Below are positions 5,603 through 5,739 of a DNA stretch of 5,739 nt, piece after piece. The notes under the pieces were generated by a model, which did not search any database, had not been told where the DNA came from, and saw nothing but the letters and a program-made list of their open reading frames with translations. Each line of letters starts with the position of its first letter. Position 1 is the first letter of the stretch. Origin of the DNA: Oscillospiraceae bacterium (GTDB lineage: Bacteria; Bacillota; Clostridia; Oscillospirales; Ruminococcaceae); contig JAFPXW010000129.1 of NCBI GenBank assembly GCA_017394565.1, positions 1 to 5,739 of the forward strand. Reading direction: 5' to 3'. The translations under genes and the position numbers were made by a program.

Positions 5603-5737
5603 CAATGCCAACAACTTAACACATTGAACAAGCATCCTTCTTTCCCCCTACCCCCACCCCCCTCCCCAGGGAGGGGGCTTTTTATGCAGGGGGCTGCGCC
5701 CCCTGCACCCGCTTGCTTTCTACAGTTGTTGGCATTG
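5603..5737. mobile_element. MITE-like element with perfect 14-bp terminal inverted repeats
   Basis: CAATGCCAACAACT (5603-5616) is the exact reverse complement of AGTTGTTGGCATTG (5724-5737). The 135-bp unit has no open reading frame of useful length. Inside are two GC-rich hairpins: an 8-bp stem (5658-5665 with 5670-5677) followed by CTTTTT, and a 10-bp stem (5685-5694 with 5698-5707). The latter blocks recur at 66-165. The size, the perfect ends and the lack of coding capacity fit a non-autonomous miniature transposable element. The window ends two bases past the right repeat, so a target duplication cannot be checked. Confidence 0.6.
5658..5683 (+). terminator. Terminator-like hairpin inside the MITE-like element
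   Basis: CCCCCTCC (5658-5665) pairs with GGAGGGGG (5670-5677) around a CCAG loop and is followed by CTTTTT (5678-5683). It meets the form of a Rho-independent terminator on the plus strand. No gene ends close by other than mnmM, which already has its own terminator at 5515. Confidence 0.5.
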
Positions 5738-5739
5738 CA

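Noticed and set aside
1..5739. tRNA, rRNA, CRISPR array, transposase gene or replication origin
   Set aside because: None could be recognised on either strand. The only mobile-element evidence is the non-coding inverted-repeat elements.

Overview
The window looks like a chromosomal piece of a moderately GC-rich Firmicute of the Ruminococcus/Oscillospiraceae type. The evidence is a secreted protein with a type I-like dockerin, tandem Gram-positive cell-wall-binding repeats, sigma-A promoters with AT-rich spacers, strong AGGAGG-type ribosome binding sites, and intergenic regions full of short repeats and GC-rich hairpins. This assignment is inferred from gene content, not from any marker-gene comparison.

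Layout. Positions 1-179 hold no gene: there is a palindromic repeat (5-58) and a GC-rich repeat with a strong hairpin (66-165). radA, a DNA repair ATPase/translocase, is on the minus strand (180-1591) and carries an apparent one-base deletion at 488-490 that splits its C-terminal domain from the rest. The divergent intergenic region (1592-2035) contains a near-perfect promoter for each neighbour, a heptamer-repeat element arranged as an inverted repeat (1673-1770), and a 160-base leader with two overlapping perfect stems in front of the second gene. That gene (2036-3934, plus strand) encodes a 632-residue exported protein: signal peptide, N-terminal dockerin, about 14 cell-wall-binding repeats and a C-terminal transglutaminase-like domain. 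After it come a second copy of the palindromic repeat (3959-4012) and an intrinsic terminator (4052-4096).

A separate two-gene operon follows, with its own promoter (4134-4162): a 222-residue left-handed beta-helix protein resembling the C-terminal acyltransferase half of GlmU, then two bases later an mnmM-type methyltransferase expected to act on the wobble uridine of tRNA. The operon ends at a strong, possibly bidirectional terminator (5515-5562). The last 140 bases hold heptamer-repeat remnants and a 135-bp MITE-like element with perfect 14-bp terminal inverted repeats (5603-5737).

The genes do not form one pathway. radA and the GlmU-like/mnmM pair are housekeeping, and the dockerin protein is an independent surface or cellulosome-associated gene. 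The most notable points are the dockerin/cell-wall-binding/transglutaminase fusion and its structured leader, the two palindromic repeats whose stems differ by compensatory changes, and the intact-ended miniature element.
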